A DNA stretch of 64,000 nt. Origin: Platerodrilus igneus (lineage: Eukaryota > Arthropoda > Insecta > Coleoptera > Lycidae). The position numbers were made by a program, and so were the translations under genes. The stretch is from positions 248,001 through 312,000 of the forward strand of contig JARFIW010000885.1 of NCBI GenBank assembly GCA_036346225.1, read 5' to 3'. The notes under the pieces were generated by a model that was not told where the DNA came from, did not search any database, and saw nothing but the letters and a program-made list of their open reading frames with translations. Shown here piece after piece: positions 10,891 to 23,136 of the stretch; the stretch's first letter is position 1, and each line of letters starts with the position of its first letter.

Positions 10891-12729
10891 AAGAAGAACA
10901 AATGAAAATCCACAAACCATCCCAAAAATTTGGGATGCAGTGTAGAGATTTCCAGAAATCGACCCCAACAAGCCTTTGTGTAACTTAAAGGATTACAGGG
11001 ACTCCTAGGGTAATGACGGAATCTCGGAGCGTAATGGGGGAGAAGCGGAAGCAAAGATAGTAGTACGTTTACAATTATCAGCTAGACTACAGGAAGATGG
11101 AGAGACGGTATGAAAAATTAAGTTACGAGCGTTAATGAATAATTTTGTCTGGCATTAGGAAAGTAATTCAAACGTAGCGGATCAGAAATTAATATTAATA
11201 TAAAATGAATATAAAAATTAAATAGGTAATCGGCCATTTGTTTATTTACGAGAGTTAGGAATCGAGATTGTTTGTTGAGATTAGGAAAGGAGAACCCACG
11301 ATTAAAGAAGAGAAAGAGTTTTCAACTCGGTCTAAGAACCCTACCCTAGGTTTAAAAGATTTTTACAAGGTGGATGGTTGGGTCGTGTGATTCGCATCAG
11401 ACCACGACCATAGCAATGTTGTACTTGCAGATGCATACAATAGATCGAAAGTTTAATCGCAATTGTAACACGTTACTTGACAAGTGGTAGTAGATACAGG
11501 TGTAGGAGTAGAAACCGAAAACGGGTAGGACTAGTAGTGAGTTTTGGGCGAATTTTAACTGATCGATCGTGGAAGGCATGTCTGTTCGACGTCTGTGCTT
11601 TTATTTTGGCTATGAGGGACATAGCTATCAACCCTAAAATTTCTTTTGTTCGAATTTTAAGCATTCCCTCTCCAACTCCTGTAACGAATTCACCATAAGT
11701 AACTTGGGTAGATAAAATGAAGATAGATTACAAAAGGCCACACCAAGTTGAACATCTGCGCGTAGACTACCATAACAACGAAACATGGCAGACATACAGG
11801 ATAGGTACTTGATGATACACTCGGAAGGATCTTGGGTTCGTTTATTGTTTGGAGGTTCACAATGGTGTATCAGCAAGCTGGACAATGATTTCTAGTCAGA
11901 AAATCTGTGACGATTACTATGGTATTACAAAGCAGTGATTTCGATTCGAATAATCCACCACGGATTGAAATAACTCAAGCTCAGAAACATGTCGCAGTAT
12001 ATTGTTATGTATATCTATTTAAACTGGAATGAATCGCTAATGCTCAGTTTGTGGTGTGGTATAGCTTGTACAAATTGAGGTAATCCTTGACGCACAGTTT
12101 ATGGTGATGGACAACTAAACTGACTATATAGTGCCATTACAATAAAATAGCTGTCTCAAGTTGTACCTGATGAATGTTGCAATTCTGATACATTTTATTT
12201 TGAATAAATAGTATAGGCCAGCTTTTCATTAGCTTTATTTTTTGTTATCGGCGTTATGGTTGAACTTGGATTAGTTTTTCTAAATTATACAGCTTTTATG
12301 GTGATGATTCATTTAAACAGAGTAACGCTCGATTTAGAATTTTGTGAGCCAAAACGATAGTGTTGGCAGAGAAGTTTGAGATAATATTTTTAATAAACTT
12401 TTAATTTTATGCTACAACAATTCGCGGAGTTTATAAATTTCAACATGTAAGAGGTCAAATCGTTTCAGACTTAACCCTATTTTTTTTTAGTCTTCTCTGC
12501 CAATTTTATTTTATTAAGACGTCAAATCTGTTGACCTTTAACACTTTCTTCATATATTGAATGATTAAGTATTTTTATGTTGGGCAATTTTTGTGGTATT
12601 TATGGTAATTGAAAGACGAATTCTTTAAAACAAATCGGCACTTCAAAGAAGAATTATTTCTAAGTGAATTAAAAGTGTTTTTTATAGTTTATGTAACAAG
12701 AATATATAGTTTTCTTGATTATTTATAGA
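10891..12729. other. Non-coding sequence upstream of the LRR gene
   Basis: Several 60-80 codon frames overlap on both strands with no recognisable protein. No repeat or element end was identified. Part of it could be regulatory for the LRR gene, but no specific site can be supported. Confidence 0.4.
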
Positions 12730-12736
12730 TATATAA
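12730..12736 (+). promoter_or_regulatory. Possible TATA box of the LRR gene
   Basis: TATATAA lies about 150 bases upstream of the proposed start codon, which would leave a 5' leader of roughly 120 bases. The surroundings are AT-rich, so chance occurrence is likely enough that this is only a candidate. Confidence 0.2.
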
Positions 12737-12886
12737 CATTTACTACTTCGTGGTTGATTGTGATCTTGATTTGTAACTTTTTAACACGTTTTTAAACGGG
12801 AGGAAAAGCTAACTTTGTGTATACCGCAATACACATTTCATTGTGAACACGTTGATAAACTTTTAGAATACTTTTGTCTTGGTGCC

Positions 12887-12934
12887 ATGACTAACAAGTG
12901 GCTGTTCCAATACCTGGTGACGATCACCATTCTG
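12887..12934 (+). CDS. LRR gene, exon 1 (signal peptide start)
   Basis: The exon encodes MTNKWLFQYLVTITIL, a short polar start followed by a hydrophobic run, the layout of a secretory signal peptide. It ends exactly before GTACGTG, a good splice donor, in phase 0. The next supported coding exon opens in phase 0 at 23137 after a pyrimidine-rich tract ending TTTCAG, so the frame is kept. The ATG is preceded by GGTGCC. An alternative is translation from an ATG at 23110 inside exon 2 upstream sequence (MFYLLFLFQ...), but that stretch is the polypyrimidine tract plus AG of the acceptor, so I prefer the two-exon start. A transcript would settle it. Confidence 0.65.
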
Positions 12935-12936
12935 GT

Positions 12937-13570
12937 ACGTGTTTATCTATAAATTTTTTTCTCTATGTTTTGTTATAATTTTTCAGCTAACTGAAAGTAC
13001 CCATTAAAAGGTCATTTTTACCAATTTTTTTTAATACAAGTAGGTATCGCATTTTTTGAAGAATTTCGCATTACATGTCAGAATATCACATAATTGGCGC
13101 CAGCTTTTATCATAATTTAAAGGTTATACACATACTGCGCTTATAACAACACTATCAGAATGTTAAAGGTCAAGGAAGGTCTTACACTATCTGCCAAAAC
13201 ACTTTGTTTTTTCTGGTAGGTAGATATCTTGACCGTGTGCTTTTTTCGGTATAGTATCTATTCTCCAAGGAGAAGGTCAAATTCCTTAATAATTGCAAAG
13301 AATGCATTATTAACTAGATTGTTGCAATCGTTTAAGATATCAACAGTTTGCGAGGTAAATTGATTATTTTCCATCAGAAATGTATCGTTTCTTCAAAAAT
13401 TATCAAATGCTGTTTCAACCTTGGAATGTACATAACATTCTATGGTCTTCCTTTCACAGTGTCGAATTTCATGGCTGACTCTAGCCAGTTTTAATAAATT
13501 TTACATGTGTTAAAATAAAACGTAGGCTAGGTCCTCGTAATTATTTCAAATAGTCCTGAATCCGACAATT
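12937..13570. other. Intronic, nothing recognised
   Basis: AT-rich sequence between exon 1 and the first minisatellite block. No feature supported. Confidence 0.4.
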
Positions 13571-13858
13571 ATCAATGACCAATGTTGTTGTCTTTGGTCG
13601 TCGTTTCAGCTTCATACGTGATAAAATGTTATCAACGGCTAATGTTGTTTGCCTTTGGTCACATATTTTAACTTTATAGCTGGCAAAATTGGCGTTAGCG
13701 ACCAGTGTTGTTCCCTTTGGACGGTCATTTCAGCTGGCAGAATACTATTAAACCAATGTTGTTGGCATGGGCCGATCATTTCAGATGGCAAAATGCTAGT
13801 AATAACCAATGTTGCCTTTGGTTTGTCGTTTCAGTGTTGTATCTGGCAAAATGTGTTA
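13571..13858 (+). repeat. Minisatellite block 1
   Basis: About five monomers of roughly 50-62 bases built around ACCAATGTTGTTG, CTTTGGTC, a variable GTCATTTCAG segment and GGCAAAATG. Same family as the larger blocks at 16083-17568 and 18045-21425. The last monomer merges into the element-like sequence that follows. Confidence 0.85.
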
Positions 13859-14020
13859 TGGGTGAAATAGGAATTAAAAGAATTAAATTTTGATTTACTT
13901 TGAAGGAGTCGGGACCCTGTGACGATAAATGGGTTTGCCAGCTAACTACAGTGGTGCAGGAGTTGGTTCCCATGGATAAATGGGAAAGAAAAATAGAAAT
14001 ATACAAAAATAATAAATTAC
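13859..14020 (-). repeat. Dispersed repeat shared with the family A units
   Basis: Sequence around ATTAAATTTTGATTT, GGGACCCTGTGAC and CAGTGGTGCAGGAGTTGG corresponds to 46470-46600, and its first part to 27840-27910, 31545-31620 and 39940-40000. At 46470 it is joined to family A sequence, so this is either a fragment of family A or a separate short element that family A also contains. Confidence 0.6.
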
Positions 14021-14926
14021 AGGGCTTTAAAATTGAAAATTCTACATTACATTAACACTTACCGTGAAATTTTTTCCTACTGTCAAAATTGAGGGTCGCC
14101 AGTTTGTCACCGCAAAACTTTTGGTGTGATTTCTATGTGAAGACTCTTATTTCGCATAAAACTCCTATGCTTTGGTATATTAAATTTGATCATAAATTTC
14201 TCGAAATAAAATACTCCTAAATAAGACTATCACAGGGGTAGTTGGATATCCCGTATAAATCACTGAGTTGCACCTATTTCATAAATTAATTGGAATAAAA
14301 ATCAACCTAAACTTAACATGAACATAATTTCCCTACACGTACAAATATCCTTTTCCACAAATCATTCAGAAATTTTGGCATTTCTGATCACATTTCTTGA
14401 AGAATAGTTCTATATTTCCATACGTTTAGTCGTTGCCAAGTAGCAAAAATAACTGTAAGGAAATGTTCATTTCTGTACTGTAAGGAAATATTTTGTAGAC
14501 TAGCATTTTTTTTCTTACGATAGTCATAAAACGATTGTATGCATACTCGTATTTTTGCTTAATCTTTTTTGTAGTAAATCTAATGCGGCAGTATTTACTG
14601 CCTCTGCTAGTTCATAAGAATTTCATCATTTCGTATTGGTACTTTCGATACTTTAAAAAATAGCAACATATGTGAAGAACTCTGTTAGAACAGGACAGTT
14701 ATTGCTGGCAGTTCCTTCAAAATAATCAAAATTAATCCTTGTCTTCGTCGTATAAAGGTGCCTAAGTTAAAGCTGACATTTTATTGGGCCGGTGGTATTA
14801 TGTTAATGACACTTATATCGCAAAAGTGTCCGAAAAAAATGTACTTGAGGTACAGACATACTTACTATTTTATGAACGAATTTGAAAATGTATTTTCCTG
14901 TTACTTACTATACTGTAATTCTAATA
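14021..14926. other. Intronic, nothing recognised
   Basis: No repeat or coding similarity seen before the Tigger/pogo remnant, whose left TA duplicate is at 14925-14926. Confidence 0.4.
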
Positions 14927-15051
14927 CAGTTGTACCTCAATATACGAGTGCCTTAATATACGAGTGTTTTGAGATAGGAGCCGCCAAGCGAGCGATAATT
15001 TGCTTTGAGATGAGAGCAAGATTTGAGATACGAGGAATCGCACACCAAACC

Positions 15052-15099
15052 GCTGCACACGACCCCAACATGCGGGCACATGTTGGTGTCGTGTGCAGC
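15052..15099. repeat. 21-bp inverted repeat inside the Tigger/pogo remnant
   Basis: Arms 15052-15072 and 15079-15099 pair with one mismatch around a 6-base loop. The arm reads GCTGCACACGACCCCAACAT and one more base. It sits just before the surviving transposase tail. Confidence 0.9.
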
Positions 15100-15117
15100 G
15101 TCTAACAGAAGGAGATC

Positions 15118-15309
15118 TTGAGAATGTGGGAGAAAGTTGTAGAGTTCATGGGTAAAAATCACCCCGAAAAAGTTACAACTGGTCGTGCGTCGAAGTTGTT
15201 CAACGAAACTTGCCTAACTCATTTCCGTAATATCGTGAAAGAGAGGAAAAAACAAACCTCCTTGGACAGTTTTTTAAACGATCTGCAGGTGAAAATGAGC
15301 AAAGCGTGA
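15118..15309 (+). pseudogene. Tigger/pogo transposase C-terminal tail
   Basis: The frame encodes NHPEKVTTGRASKLFNETC followed by a FRNIVKERKKQTSLDSFL-type ending. This is the conserved C-terminal tail of TIGD1-like Tigger transposases as I know that family. The DDE catalytic core and the DNA-binding domains are absent, so only about 60 of an expected 500-600 residues remain and the product cannot transpose. The frame itself is intact, which suggests the deletion is not very old. Confidence 0.85.
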
Positions 15310-15593
15310 CGAAAAAAGCGAAGACCAGTGACGAAAATTAAGCGCTTCCATAAGCACTTTCCTTTTTCTTTTATTATGTTTTTATAGAATATGTATTTGT
15401 TATTTATAAATAAATGTTCTTCTTGTAAATACATTTTTCTTATTGAAAAACACTTAACAAAAACAACTGAGGTGTTTTTTTGGGAGCTGGAACGGATTAA
15501 TAGCATTTCAATTAATTTCAGTGGGGAAAATTGCTTTGAGATACGAGCAAGGTTAGGGAACGAATTAAACTCGTATATCGAGGTACCACTGTA

Positions 15594-16082
15594 TTAGATT
15601 ACGTTCTTGTTACACAATTTTTCACATCCTAGTGGTGTTGTGAAAATATCTGCCAACTGGTAATTTCAAAGCATCAAGTTTGACAATTAAACATCATGAT
15701 ACATTTCCATAATTACGCAACAAACTTTGCAAAGAATTTCATGACACTATTGATTTAGAAATAAAATTATTCATGCTTTTTAAAAGTAAATAATATTTTA
15801 TTTCTATCATTCCTTAACGATTTGCAGAAAAATAGTATGTATACTACATAAGAAAAGCAACATTCCTCTAGGTATTTAACAAAAATAAAATGATTATCTT
15901 TGTGATTTTCAGTTTAATTGGAATAAAATTGCCGATTTAATTGCAAATCTTGTTTTTAAACACTATTTTACGTGAAATTTAAAATTATACAGGCTGTTTT
16001 AATAACAAGGTAGTCCATTCAAGATTAAATATTATTTCTGTCACTCTAAATTAATGTTAGTGTAACACACTGCATTACAAAT
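15594..16082. other. Intronic, nothing recognised
   Basis: AT-rich, no feature supported. Confidence 0.4.
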
Positions 16083-17568
16083 AACATTAACAACCGATGT
16101 TGTTGCCTTTGGTCGTTCATTTCAGCTTTATAGCTGGCAAAATTGGTGTTAACGATCCATGTTGTTTTTGATCGGTTGTTTCAGCTAGCAGAATGCAATT
16201 AATAACTAGAATTGTTGTCTTTGGTCAATTATTTCAGCTGACAAAATGCTAGTAATGAGCAATGTTGTCCTTGGTTCTTTGTTTCAATTTTATATCTGGC
16301 AAAAATGTCATCAACGTTCTATGTTGTTGCCTATGTCGAACATTTCAGTTTTGTGGATGGCGAAAATGGAATTAATGACCAACGTTGTTGCTTTTGCTTA
16401 GTCGCTTCAGCTGGTAAAATGCTGTTAATGACTCATGTTATCAATGAGTGCCCGTTTCAGCTGAGAATGTGCTCTTAATGACCAATATTATTGTCTTTGG
16501 TTAATGGTTTCAGCTTTATATCTGGCAAAATGACATCAATGACTGATGTTCAACTTTATAGTTGGTAAAATTTGCATTAACAACCAATATTGTTACCTGT
16601 GGTTGGTCAATTTTGCTGACAAAATGCTACTAACGACCAAAGTTGTTGTCTTTGGTTGATCGTCTTCTGACAAAATGCTAATAATGACCAATGTTGTTTT
16701 TGGTTCGTTGTTTCAGTTTTATATCTGACAAAATATACCATTAGTCGCTCATTTCAGCTTTATAGTTGGCAAAATTGCCTTTATGACAAGTGTTGTTGCC
16801 TTTGGTCAGTCGCTTCAGCTGGCAAAATATTATTATTGATCAATTATTAGTTTGGACGGCTGTTTTAGCTGACAATATGCTATTAATGGCCAATATTGTT
16901 GTCTTTGGTAAGTCATTTCAGCTTTATATCTGGCGAAGTAACATTAATGATACTATGTTGTTGCTTTTTGTCGTTCATTTCAGATTTATAGCTGGCAAAA
17001 TTGGCATTAACCACCAATGTTGTTGCAGTTAGTTAGTTGGTCATTTCAGTTGGCAAATGCTATTAATGACCAATGTTGTCGTTGGATTGTTGTTTCAGTT
17101 TTATATGTGATGAAATGTCATCAACGCCGATGTCGTTAACTTTAATCTCACATTTCAGCTGTATAGTTGGCAAAATTTGCATTAATGACCATTGTTGTTG
17201 CCTTTAGTCAGTCTCTTCAGCTGAACGACCGATGTTGCCTTTGGTCGCTCATTTCAGCTTTATAGCTGGCAAAATTGTCATTAACAACCAATGTTGTTGT
17301 CTTTGGTTGGTTATTTCAGCTGGTAAAATGCTATTAATGACCCAGGCTGTTGCCTTTGCTTGGTTATTTCAGTTGACAAAATTCTATTAATGGCCAAAAT
17401 TGTTGTCTCTAGTCGATGTTTCAGGTAGCAAAATGCTAGTAATGATCAATGTCGTGTTTGGTTCATTATTTCAGTTTTATGCATGACAAAATGTCATCAA
17501 CGACCCTTGTTGTTACCTTTAGTCGCTCATATAAGCTCTATAGTTGAGAAAATTGGCATTAATGACTG
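16083..17568 (+). repeat. Minisatellite block 2
   Basis: Roughly 26 degenerate monomers of 45-64 bases. Monomer types alternate: a long type containing CAGCTTTATAGCTGGCAAAA, a type with CAGTTTTATATCTGGCAAAA followed by TGTCATCAACGACC, and shorter types lacking the TTTATA segment with AATGCTATTAATGACC. Most units contain TTTCAG after a pyrimidine-rich stretch. Confidence 0.9.
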
Positions 17569-18044
17569 TTATAGCACTGTGCTACAATTAATTATTTTTG
17601 TTTTTACTGTAGAATGTAAACCCAATCATGACTGTATAGAAATCAACCGTTATATATTTTAGACACGTTGACCTGTTGTGGCTCACTTAGTTAAGGGAAT
17701 AAAACACAACTAACTACACAGCGAATGAACGTTTACTTTCAAACATGTATTTGAATAATTGGAGTAATATTGTAAATTAATTAACTGAATAACATTTTAT
17801 CTATGATAACATTAGTTTGTGTCGCAGCGCGTAAATCTACTCGACCACTGGTCAGCAACTCCACACAACCCTACATTTTCCACTTGTATGCTGCGTCTTT
17901 AGCTAGAAAGCGGTTAACCTTGACACAACCGCAACGCAGCTGCTTCTTACAGGGTGAATATCCCTCGGTTGGAGATTAGAATGTGAAGGGTAAAACCCAA
18001 GCTTTGAGTTATAGATGTGTCTCTTGGCGTTAATCCAAAATAAT
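17569..18044. mobile_element. Unidentified 476-bp insertion within the minisatellite
   Basis: The monomer array stops at about 17568 and resumes at 18045. The inserted DNA includes GGGAATAAAACACAAC and ACACAGCGAATGAACG, which have an LTR-like look, but no inverted or direct terminal repeat was found. TTAA occurs near both borders, possibly just because the monomer itself carries ATTAA. Identity unknown. Confidence 0.4.
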
Positions 18045-21000
18045 CTTAACAAACGACCAATGGTGTTGTCTTTGATCCATTGTTTTATCTGACAAAATAC
18101 TAGCGACAACCAATGTTGACTTTCGTTCATCATTTCAGTTATATATCTGACAAAATGTAATGAACGACGGATCTTGTTGCCTTTGGTAACTCATTTCAGC
18201 TTTATAACTGACAAAATTGTGATTAACAACCTATGTTGTTGCCTTTAGTTGGTTATTTCAGTTGGCAAAATGCAATTAATGACCAAAGTTATTGTCTTTG
18301 GTCGATCGTTTCAACTGGCAATATACTACCAATGACCAATGTTGTGTTTGGTTCATTATTTCAGTTTTATATCTGACAAAATGTCATCATCTACTGTTGT
18401 TGTTACCTTTATTCACTCATTTCAGCTTTATAGTTGACAAAATCGGCATTAATGACCAATGTTGCTGGTAAAATGTTAGTTATGACCAATGTTGTTTTTT
18501 GTTTACATTGATACATTTATATATCTGACAAAATGTCATCAACGACCTATGTTGTTGCCTTTGGTCGCTCATTTCAGCTTTATAGCTTGCAAAATTGTCA
18601 TAAACAACCAATGTCGTTGCCTTTGGTTGGTTATTTCAGCTGGCAAAATGCTATTAATGGCCCAAGTTGTTGCCTTTGGTTGGTTATTTCAGTTGGCAAA
18701 ATGCTATTAATGACCAAAGTTGTTGTCTTTATTCAGCTACCAAATTATAGTAATGATCAATGTTGTGTTTGGTTCATTATTTCAGTTTTATATATGCCAA
18801 AATGTCATCAACGACCATTGTTGTTACCTTTAGTTGCTTATTTCAGCTTTATTATTGACAAAATTGGCATTAACGACCAATGGTGTTGTCTTTGGTCCAT
18901 CGTTTCATCTGATAAAAATACTAGTGATAAGCAATGTTGCCTTTGGTGCATCGTTTCAGTTTTATATCTGGCAAAATGTCATGAACGACGGATCTTGTTG
19001 CCTTTGGTAGCTCATTTCAACTGACAAAATTGTCATTAACAACCAATGTTGTTACCTTTGGTTGGTTATTTCGATGGCAAAATGCTATTAATGACCAAAG
19101 TGTCGATCGTTTCAGCTGGCAATATACTAGTAATGACCAATGTTGTGTTTGGTTCATTATTTCAGTTTTATAGCTGACAAAATGTCATCATCTACTGTTA
19201 TTGTTACCTTTAGTCACTCATTTCGGCATTATAGTTGACTAAATTGACATTAATGACCAATGTTTTTGGTTTTGGTCCATCGTTTCAGCTGACAAAAATG
19301 CTAGTAATATCCAATGTTGTCTTTGGTTCGTCGTTTCCATTTTATATTCGACAAAATGTCATCAACAACGGAAATTGTAGCCTTTGGTCACTCATTTCAA
19401 CTTTGTAGTTGGCTAAATTGGCATTAACGATCTATGTTTTTGTCTTTGATCGGTCGCTTCAACTGACAAAATGCTACTAAACCAATCATGTCTCTGATTC
19501 ATCGTTTCATTTTTATATCTGGCAAATGTCATCAACAGCCGATATTGTTGCATTTGGTTGCTCATTTCAGATTTATAGCTGGCAAATTGGCATTAACGAC
19601 CAATACTGTTGTTTGATCGAACGTTTCAGCTGACAAATTGCTAGTAATGACCAGTAGTAGATCGCTTAAGCTTGGAAAATGCTGTTAATGATCAAAATTG
19701 TTGTCCTTGGTTGATCGTTTCAGCTGGCAAAATGCTAGTTATGACGAATGTTGTCTTTTGTTCGCATTGTTTCAGTTTTATATCTGACAAAATGTCATAA
19801 ACGACATGTTATTGTCTTTGGTCGCTCATTTCAGCTTTATAACTGGCTAAATTTGAATTAACGATCTATGTTGTTGCCTTTGATTGGTGACTTCAGCTGG
19901 CAAAATGCTGCTAAACCAATGTTGTCTCTGATTTGTCGTTTCATTTCTATATCTGGCAAATGTCATCAACAGTCGATATTGTTGCCTTGTGGTTGCTCAT
20001 TTCAGCATTATAGCGGGCAAATTGGCATTAACGATCAATACTGTTGTCTGATCGAACGTTTCAGCTGACAAATTGCTAGTAATGCCCAACGTTGTTGCCT
20101 TTGGTGGATTGCTTAAGCTGGCAAAATGCAGTTAATGACCAAAATTGTTGTCCTTGGTTGATCGTTTCAGCTGGCAAAATGCTAGTTACGACCAATGTTG
20201 TCTTTTGTTCGCATTGTTTCAGTTTTATATCTGACAAAATGTCAATAACGACTTACGTTGTTGCCTTTGGTCGCTCATTTTAGCTATATAGTTGGCTAAA
20301 TTGGCATTAACAATCTATGTTTTTGCCTTTGATCGGTCGCTTCAACTGACAAAATGCTACTAAACCAATCTTGTCTCTGATTCGTCGTTTCATTTTTATA
20401 TCTGGCAAATGTCATCAACGTCCGATATTGTTGCCTTAGGTTACTCGTTTCAACTTTATAACGGGCAAATTGGCATTAACGACTAATACTGTTGTCTAAT
20501 TGAACGTTTCAGCTATCAAATTGCTAGTAATGGCCAGTGTTGTTGTCTTTAGTGGATTGCTTAAGCTGACAAAATGCTGTTAATGACTAAAATTGTTGTC
20601 CTTGGTTGATCATTTCAGCTGGCAAAATGCTAGTTATGACCAATGTTGTTTTTGTTCATTGTTTCAGTTTTATATTTGACAGATTGTCATAGACGACTTA
20701 TGTTGTTGCCTTTGGTCGCTTATTTCAGCTAACTGGCTAAATTTGCGTTAACGATCTATGTTGTTGCCTTTGATTGGTGGCTTCAGCTGGCAAAATGCTG
20801 CTAAACCAATGTTGTCTTTGATTCGTCGTTTCATTTTTATATCTAGCAAATGTCATCAACGGCCCATATTGTTGCCTTTGGTCGCTCATTTCAGCTTTAT
20901 AGCTGGCAAATTGGCATACTGTTGACTCTGATTAAACGTTTCAGCTGACAAATTGCTGGTAATGACCAATGTCTTTAGTTCATTGTTTATTTTATCCTGA

Positions 21001-21425
21001 CAAAATGTCATCAGCGATTGATGTTGTTGCCTTTGGTCACTCATTTCAGCTTATTGGCAAAATCGACATTAATGACCAACGTTGGTGCCTTTGGTCAGTC
21101 ATGTCAGTTAACAAAATACTCTTGATGGCCAATGTTGTTGGTTTTGGCCGGCCGTTTCAGCTGGTAATATGTTATTAATGACCAATATTGTCGTTTTTAG
21201 TTAGTCGTTTTAGCTTTATATTTGACAAAAGGTCATCATGAACTAATGTTGTTATCTTTGGTCAGTTGTTTCAATTATATATCTGACAAAAAGTCCTTAA
21301 AGACCAACTTTGTTGTCTTTTGTCACCTGTGTGAACGTTATATGTGGTAAAATGTTACAAACAACCAATATTGTGGTCTTGGGTTGGTCATTTGAGCTTT
21401 ATATCTTGCGAAGTTTCATTAAATT
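18045..21425 (+). repeat. Minisatellite block 3 with higher-order repeats
   Basis: About 60 monomers of the same family. Longer periods are visible. Marker AACGACCAATGGTGTTGTC occurs at 18052 and 18872, and ACGACGGATCTTGTTGCC at 18164 and 18985, giving about 820 bases. In the right half a CTATGTT(T/G)TTG...CTAAACCAAT marker occurs at 19432, 19866, 20315 and 20756 (434, 449, 441 bases apart), with the first and third, and the second and fourth, most alike, giving a further period of about 885. Long apparent frames here (for example 18533-19024) follow the repeat and are not proteins. Confidence 0.9.
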
Positions 21426-23109
21426 TGTAAACTTGAGGAAACGTCAACTTTTAGTGACCGAATTGGATTAAAAATTAGAAAGTTAATAAAATAGCATTTA
21501 AGCTAACAAACGAATGCCAGCGGTTGTTTCTATAGTAATATAAGAATGGTTTTCGTCAATTATGATAATGATGTAGGATGGATATGGAAATGCTAAACAA
21601 TCGATATGATATTTTGTGGATTATGTTCCTGGGTCGATTGAAATTACTTGGCCAAATTATGGAACATCTGTTTAGTTGGTACAGCCATAATTTTAAAATA
21701 AAACAAAATAAAGAAAAGAAAGTCTTAGAGAAGTTGAAGACGCTAATCATTTGTCTTAGGTATGGGGATGTTTTGTTAAATGAAAGTCGAATACAAAGGT
21801 ATAAGATTCATTTAAATTTCAAAATTTGCCACACGGCCAATGAGAGTAGTTAAAATTTTTAACGATATTGTTAGAACATATGACTGGACTACAATTACTT
21901 CACTTATCTCGATATCCATGAACTGCATTGTTTTAAAACATTTTGTATATGAGTTTTAGTTATTACGTGTACGTTTCATTTTTATGAAACAAGCAAGATG
22001 AGTCTGCTTAGAATATAAGCTTTCAGCGGTAATATGTTATAATTTACGTCTGTTATATTCTAAGGTACACTGTTAAAGTCCCGAACGTAATTGATAAGAG
22101 CCATTACGAAACTTGATAACATAATAAACACGTACGTAATATTGTGCAGTAAGGTGTTACGTCATTATTGCGTCTCAAATTTGTATCACATAGAAAAGAA
22201 AAAGGTAAAATGTACTCACGTAAAATGTGGAGCCCTTCACGACATTGCAGCTATTCTGGCTGCAGGATCTCGGCGTTGGTTGGACGTTGTGGAGTGTTGG
22301 TCGGCCTTCGCCTTCGTTGAGACCAAATTAATTTGTCTTCCCTCTTCTTGGGTTTGTAGCGATACGATAGGAATAAGGTAGGGAGCGATAAAAGGTACGA
22401 TTCAGGAAACCTACATATCTGAAAGAGAAGACAAGATAAAAAGACGACACACAACCTCCCTCTTCGACGTCTCGTTCACTAGTCCCGTCGTGTCGAAAAA
22501 ACGCGCGAGTTCACTTACAAATTTAAAAGGGTGCAATGTCAATTTTTGGCATGTAACAAATAAGCGATGTCCATGAATGATATACCTAAATTAATAAATT
22601 ATTTACAAACGCTTGGAAATTAATTCGCTGAGTATAAAATACACATCTTGTATTTCTCTTGAATTTTTAATTCTTCTTCACGTCATGCATGAATATACTT
22701 AGGTACGAGCCTGCAACTAGATAAAATTATCAATTGAATTTTATGACTTTATACAAATTGCTTCCCTCTGATACGATTTAAATTGAGCACTAACACACCT
22801 TTATTTAATATTTTGTTTTCCTAGATTCCTTGAAACTTACGGTTAGCTACAAAGTTATTAGGAACGTCGATATACCTTCAATCGTACAATGCGTTCATGT
22901 TCGTCACCTGCTTGTTTGTCATTCTTATTTTAGATTTTTTAACTTTGAGCTCACGTTTAATTTTTATGTTGTGTACTGATAAAAATAATGGTAATAATTG
23001 CCTTGCTAATCGCTAATGTTGCTTATATAATTCCTGCATTTTTGAATATTTACATTTAAGAATATTTGTAACCACAAGCATAGTTTACTACTAACTATCT
23101 AATGTAACT
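21426..23109. other. End of intron 1, nothing firmly recognised
   Basis: Contains a 91-codon plus frame at 21578-21853 and a less AT-rich patch at 22220-22510; neither resembles a protein I recognise. The pyrimidine tract of the exon 2 acceptor lies at about 23115-23136. Confidence 0.4.
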
Positions 23110-23136
23110 TTGTTTTACCTCCTTTTTTTATTTCAG

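Larger units (their letters stand above)
14927..15591 (+). mobile_element. Tigger/pogo-type DNA transposon remnant (665 bp)
   Basis: Terminal inverted repeats begin CAGTTGTACCTCAATATACG on the left and CAGTGGTACCTCGATATACG on the right (read inward), flanked by TA at 14925-14926 and 15592-15593, the target duplication of the Tc1/mariner/pogo group. An internal motif, GAGATACGAGCAAG-like, recurs near both ends. Between them only the transposase C-terminus remains (15118-15309). It is an internal deletion derivative, close to becoming a MITE. It lies within intron 1 between minisatellite blocks. Confidence 0.9.
12935..23136 (+). other. Intron 1 of the LRR gene (10.2 kb)
   Basis: GT at 12935 and AG at 23136. 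It holds three blocks of one minisatellite, a Tigger/pogo remnant, a piece of family A-type sequence and an unidentified 476-bp insert. The intron separates the signal peptide from the LRR domain, a common arrangement for secreted insect proteins. Confidence 0.6.

Noticed and set aside
17569..18044. piggyBac insertion at TTAA in the minisatellite
   Set aside because: TTAA near both borders can come from the monomer itself (ATTAACGACC), and no terminal inverted repeats were found.
18533..19024. 163-codon frame in the minisatellite
   Set aside because: The peptide repeats LPLVGYFSWQNA-type units that follow the DNA monomer. Neighbouring monomers break the frame, and no start or splice context supports it.
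21578..21853. 91-codon frame at the end of intron 1
   Set aside because: No recognisable motif, Lys-rich from AT-rich DNA, no splice context.
23110..23136. ATG at 23110 as start of the LRR protein
   Set aside because: The 27 bases coincide with the polypyrimidine tract and TTTCAG acceptor. The exon 1 signal peptide at 12887 joins in phase and looks more natural. Not fully excluded.
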